The notes below the pieces were generated by a model. It searched no databases. It was not told the origin of the DNA and saw only the letters and a program-made list of their open reading frames with translations. This document shows, in pieces, positions 13,903 to 16,584 of a stretch of 16,584 nucleotides of DNA. Position 1 is the first letter of the stretch, and each line of letters opens with the position of its first letter. Source of the DNA: CAYMRB01 sp964392615 (lineage in GTDB: Bacteria; Planctomycetota; UBA8108); assembly GCA_964392615.1 (NCBI GenBank), contig CAYMRB010000212.1:1-16584 (forward strand). Direction: 5' to 3'. A program made the position numbers and the translations under genes.

Positions 13903-15378
13903 ATGTCACCGATCGGCTTCGCGCATCCCGACGACACGGCGCACGTTCGCGCGCTGCTCGAGGAGGTCGGTTACCGCGACGACGGCGTGCGGGAGCTTCT
14001 CGGCGCAGCGCACATCGCGGCGCCCGCCGCGCGCGACGTTCCCGGACTCCTGCGCAAGACCGCGGGAGGATCGCCGCTCGAGACGCTCGTTCGCCTCTTG
14101 CTGATCGGCGCGCCGGTCGAGGTCGAGGCGGCGCGCGCTGCCGTGTCGCCGACCGATCTCGACGCGTGGGCGGAGGCGGGGCTCGTGTCGATCGACGGCG
14201 GGGCCGTTCGTGGCCTCGTGACCCTCGCGCCCCTCGATGAGTTCCTCTTGGCGTGCGACGAGCCGAGCCAGGTGCGAGACGGCGCGCGCGAGGACTTTGT
14301 CATGGGCATCGGCGCGAGCACGCGGTCGCTGGCCGATCTGACCATCCGACGCCCCGTGCGCTCGATGCTAGACATGGGGTGCGGATGCGGGACGCACGCG
14401 TTCCTCGCGTCGCGGCACGCGGAGCGCGTCGTCGCGGTCGACTTCAACGAGCGCGCCGTCGAGTTCACGCGCCTGAACGCTGCTCTCAGCGGACTGGACA
14501 ACGTCGAGGCGCTCCAGGGCGATCTCTTCGCGCCGGTCGCCGGCCAGCGGTTCGATCTGGTCGTGTCGAATCCGCCGTTCGTGATCTCTCCGAGCTCGCG
14601 CTACATCTACCGCGATGGCGGCATGGAGGGCGACGCGTTCTGCCAGCGCCTCGTGCGCGAGGTGCCGGAGTATCTCGAGGACGGTGGCTACTGTCAGATC
14701 CTCTGCAATTGGGCCGTGCACGATGGCGCGTCGTGGCAGGACCGGCTCCGCTCGTGGTTCGCCGACACGGGCTGCGATGCGTGGGTGTTGTGTCACGAGA
14801 CAGGCGACGCGTCGACTTATGCGCGTACGTGGATCGGTCATACCGAGGAGCCATCGCCCGAGCTCTTCGCACGCCGCTACGACGAGTGGATGGCGTACTA
14901 CGCGGAGGCCGGCATCGTCGCGGTCTGCGCTGGCAGCATCGCGATGCGCAAGCGCACGAGCGGCGAGCCGACCTACCACGCCGGCAACGCGCCGCGCCTG
15001 ATCGGCGCATGCGGCGAGGACATCGCGATGACGTTCGAAGCGCGCGACTATCTCGCCGCGTCGAGCGAGAACGATCTCCTCGAGACGCGTTTCCGTCTGT
15101 CGCCGGTCGCGCGCCTCGAGCAGACCTGTGAGCAGAAGAATCGCACGTGGCATCCGGTGCAGACGCTGATCTGCCGGACCGCCGGTCTCGGCTTCGCGGG
15201 GCGCGTCAACGACGTGCTCGCGCGCCTGACCGCCATGGCCGACGGGAGACGCACGTTGCGCGAGATCGTCACGAAGATCGCGCGTGAGGATCGGGTCACG
15301 TTCGACCGGCTGTGGCCACCCGTGCGGGCCGGCATCGTCGGGCTGATCGAGCAGGTGTTCTTGGTGCCGCGGACGTGA
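13903..15378 (+). CDS. Class I SAM-dependent methyltransferase with NPPF motif (DUF7059-type N-terminal domain)
   Basis: The protein has 491 residues; the start is fixed by AGGAGGAG. Residues 1-130 form a helical domain (VGYRDDGVRELLG, PLETLVRLLLIGAPV, winged-helix-like) similar to the N-terminal DUF7059 part of an actinobacterial methyltransferase family. Residues about 135-300 are a Rossmann-type methyltransferase with motif I LDMGCGCGTHA (156-166), the acidic VVAVDFNERAV (176-186), QGDLF (205-209) and VVSNPPFVISP (220-230). The NPPF motif is used by enzymes that methylate planar amide or exocyclic amine nitrogens (HemK/PrmC, RsmC, adenine methyltransferases). Residues about 300-491 form an extra C-terminal part whose last 60 residues look like a small helical domain. 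It is a cytoplasmic enzyme. The target could be RNA, DNA or protein glutamine; the sequence does not decide. It appears to be transcribed alone. Confidence 0.88.
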   Translation: MSPIGFAHPDDTAHVRALLEEVGYRDDGVRELLGAAHIAAPAARDVPGLLRKTAGGSPLETLVRLLLIGAPVEVEAARAAVSPTDLDAWAEAGLVSIDGGAVRGLVTLAPLDEFLLACDEPSQVRDGAREDFVMGIGASTRSLADLTIRRPVRSMLDMGCGCGTHAFLASRHAERVVAVDFNERAVEFTRLNAALSGLDNVEALQGDLFAPVAGQRFDLVVSNPPFVISPSSRYIYRDGGMEGDAFCQRLVREVPEYLEDGGYCQILCNWAVHDGASWQDRLRSWFADTGCDAWVLCHETGDASTYARTWIGHTEEPSPELFARRYDEWMAYYAEAGIVAVCAGSIAMRKRTSGEPTYHAGNAPRLIGACGEDIAMTFEARDYLAASSENDLLETRFRLSPVARLEQTCEQKNRTWHPVQTLICRTAGLGFAGRVNDVLARLTAMADGRRTLREIVTKIAREDRVTFDRLWPPVRAGIVGLIEQVFLVPRT

Positions 15379-15538
15379 CGCGCGCCCGGCGGGCGGGGCG
15401 GGTCGCGGTGCTTGTGGCGGGTTTTCGGCAGGACACCGTGATAACCCCAGGGCTGGAGGCAGCAAGACAACTAGGGGGGATCCTTGGCCGGGCCACAGCG
15501 GCCCGTCAGGTGATTCCTGCACGCAGGAGACTCTTCCC
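15379..15538 (+). other. 160-nt leader with four possible hairpins before the last gene
   Basis: No gene is seen. Four stems can form in series on the + strand: 15404-15410 with 15434-15440 (7 bp, one G-U); a compound stem with CCCCAG (15445-15450) against CTaGGGG (15471-15477) enclosing GCTG-GAGG-CAGC (15452-15463); CGGGCC-ACAGC-GGCCCG (15489-15505); and TCCTG-CACG-CAGGA (15515-15528), which covers part of the ribosome-binding site GGAGA (15526-15530). It does not match a riboswitch or ribozyme I know. Confidence 0.35.
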
Positions 15539-16584
15539 GTGAACCGCAAGCTGACCATCGCCGCCGCCGTGGCCGTCTCGATCGTCGCGGTCGCGGCCTT
15601 CTTCATCGCCCGCGAGAGCGGTGCGCCGGGAGCGGTCGAATCGTCCTCCGGCCAGACCGGGCGCGCGGTCGGAGCTGCCGGCGCGCGCGAGGCCGGCGCG
15701 CCGGCCTCGAGCGGTATCGTCGCCCGCCGTCGGGCGCCCGAGCCACTCCGCTCCGCAGCGGGGGCCGTCTCGGCGGACAGCTCGGACGCGGCCTCGATGG
15801 CGGCAGCCGGCGGCGGCGGATCGCAGCGCGCCGCAGCAGGCGGGGGATCCCCGGGCGCGGGAGGCGGCGCGGGTGGCCAAGCGTCCGGCAGCGGCTCCGG
15901 GTCGTCGAGCGACGGCAGCGACAAGGGCGCGAGCGATCGCGGCGACCTCTCCGCGGGCGGGCGCCTCGAAGGTGAAGCCCTGAGTCAGGCGCTCGCGGAG
16001 CTGCTGTCATCGGAAGAGATCGGGCCGCTCCAGGGGCTGCTGATCTCCGAGCTCACGGCGGACGGCACCCACTTCACGCCCGAAGATGTTCCGGCGCTGT
16101 TCGACGCGCTGATGGGCGTCGGCGACGACTTCGGACTCCAGAAGCTCGCGCTGACCCACCTCGAGCGGATCGACGCGCCGCCGGAGGTCCTGCTCGACGG
16201 CTACATGGCGTACCTCGAGTCGTCCAAGAAGCCGCAGCACGCCGACGACGTGTTTCGCCGGCTCGTCGATCTCGGCGGTGACGCGACCGTCGGCGCACTC
16301 GGCGATCTGCTCGGTCGGACCGAGAACGAGCGCATGCGCCGACAGACGGCCGAGGCGCTCGGCGCGTTGAAGGATCAGCGCGCCGTGCCGGCTCTCGCCA
16401 ACGCGCTCGACCGTGCGTCGGAGCCGGGATACAGCCGACCGTATCTCGACGCGCTCGGACAGATCGGCGGTCGCGCGGCGTACGATCGAATCATCGACTA
16501 CGTGTCTCGCGACGGTTACGAGTCGTCGCTCAGCACGCTGCGTGCGATTCGCGACGTCGAGTTCGCGCCGTACGATTGGTCCGA
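15539..16584 (+). CDS. Membrane-anchored HEAT-repeat protein with Gly/Ala/Ser-rich linker (3' end outside window)
   Basis: The frame runs from a GTG at 15539 (GGAGA at 15526-15530, eight bases upstream) to the window edge without a stop, giving 348 residues of an incomplete protein. A short basic start (MNRKL) and one hydrophobic helix (about residues 5-23, LTIAAAVAVSIVAVAAFFIA) make a signal anchor. Residues about 24-140 are low-complexity, rich in Gly, Ala, Ser and Arg (GGGGSQRAAAGGGSPGAGGG is typical), and likely a flexible spacer. From about 141 a helical region begins (ALSQALAELLSSEEIGPLQG) and leads into HEAT repeats (MRRQTAEALGALKDQRAVPAL, YLDALGQIGGRAAYDRI). It is probably an inner-membrane protein holding a HEAT solenoid in the periplasm, at a distance from the membrane. 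The partner is unknown. It resembles the truncated HEAT gene at the start of the window in type, but the two do not look like close copies. Confidence 0.82.
   Translation, partial: MNRKLTIAAAVAVSIVAVAAFFIARESGAPGAVESSSGQTGRAVGAAGAREAGAPASSGIVARRRAPEPLRSAAGAVSADSSDAASMAAAGGGGSQRAAAGGGSPGAGGGAGGQASGSGSGSSSDGSDKGASDRGDLSAGGRLEGEALSQALAELLSSEEIGPLQGLLISELTADGTHFTPEDVPALFDALMGVGDDFGLQKLALTHLERIDAPPEVLLDGYMAYLESSKKPQHADDVFRRLVDLGGDATVGALGDLLGRTENERMRRQTAEALGALKDQRAVPALANALDRASEPGYSRPYLDALGQIGGRAAYDRIIDYVSRDGYESSLSTLRAIRDVEFAPYDWS

Noticed and set aside
15441..15480. Possible SRP RNA domain IV, because of a GGAGGCAGCA stretch
   Set aside because: The conserved CAGGxCCGGAAGG core and the matching opposite strand of the internal loop are absent; only a short part looks similar.
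14368..15924. A 518-residue open frame on the - strand across the methyltransferase and the last gene
   Set aside because: It is a low-complexity, Pro/Ala/Arg-rich translation that spans two well-supported + strand genes and the leader between them.
1..16584. CRISPR arrays, tRNA genes, insertion sequences, phage or defence genes
   Set aside because: No regularly spaced direct repeats, no tRNA cloverleaf with a TTCGAATCC-like T arm, and no transposase, integrase or nuclease-defence motif were found on either strand.

Overview
This is a gene-dense, G+C-rich bacterial chromosome segment (about two thirds G+C by eye) with 13 protein-coding genes. Eleven are on the + strand and two on the - strand (the GH97 enzyme and the DUF523/TudS protein). 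The first and last genes are cut by the window edges. I see no tRNA, rRNA, CRISPR array, insertion sequence or phage gene. The gene mix suggests a diderm of the Planctomycetota type: a Tat-exported Gfo/Idh/MocA oxidoreductase, several HEAT-repeat proteins, one of them joined to a carbohydrate-binding-like module, a secreted GH97 glycosidase, and a protein with a pseudopilin-like tail. A PagL-type lipid A deacylase argues for an outer membrane with lipid A. The phylum is an inference from gene content; no marker gene is present to prove it.

Layout. (1) 2-1890: the end of a HEAT-repeat protein, coupled by a TGATG overlap to a membrane-anchored protein of unknown function. (2) 2002-4120: a DUF2167 membrane protein, then a three-helix membrane protein ending in a zinc ribbon. 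(3) 4089-6095 (-): a secreted GH97 glycoside hydrolase with the residues expected of the retaining (alpha-galactosidase-like) subgroup. (4) 6297-8782: a PhoB-like response regulator and PhoR-like histidine kinase, read divergently from GH97 and closed by two abutting strong hairpins at 8776-8907. (5) 9074-12500: a Tat-exported Gfo/Idh/MocA oxidoreductase and a secreted HEAT-repeat/carbohydrate-binding-like protein, probably one transcription unit. (6) 12454-13056 (-): a DUF523/TudS-type thiouracil desulfidase homologue. (7) 13204-13782: a PagL-like outer-membrane deacylase. (8) 13903-15378: a three-part class I methyltransferase with an NPPF motif. (9) 15539-end: a membrane-anchored HEAT-repeat protein with a long Gly/Ala/Ser-rich linker, preceded by a 160-nt leader with four possible hairpins.

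How they may work together: GH97, the oxidoreductase and the HEAT/carbohydrate-binding-like protein are all exported and point to glycan or sugar handling in the periplasm or at the cell surface. PhoBR lies between the first and the other two, but no Pst transport genes are present, so a phosphate role rests on family resemblance only. The rest looks like ordinary housekeeping or envelope genes. I found no convincing multi-gene novel system. The most unusual signals are the double hairpin after phoR, the structured leader before the last gene, the PagL homologue lacking its third catalytic residue, and the HEAT/oxidoreductase pair.
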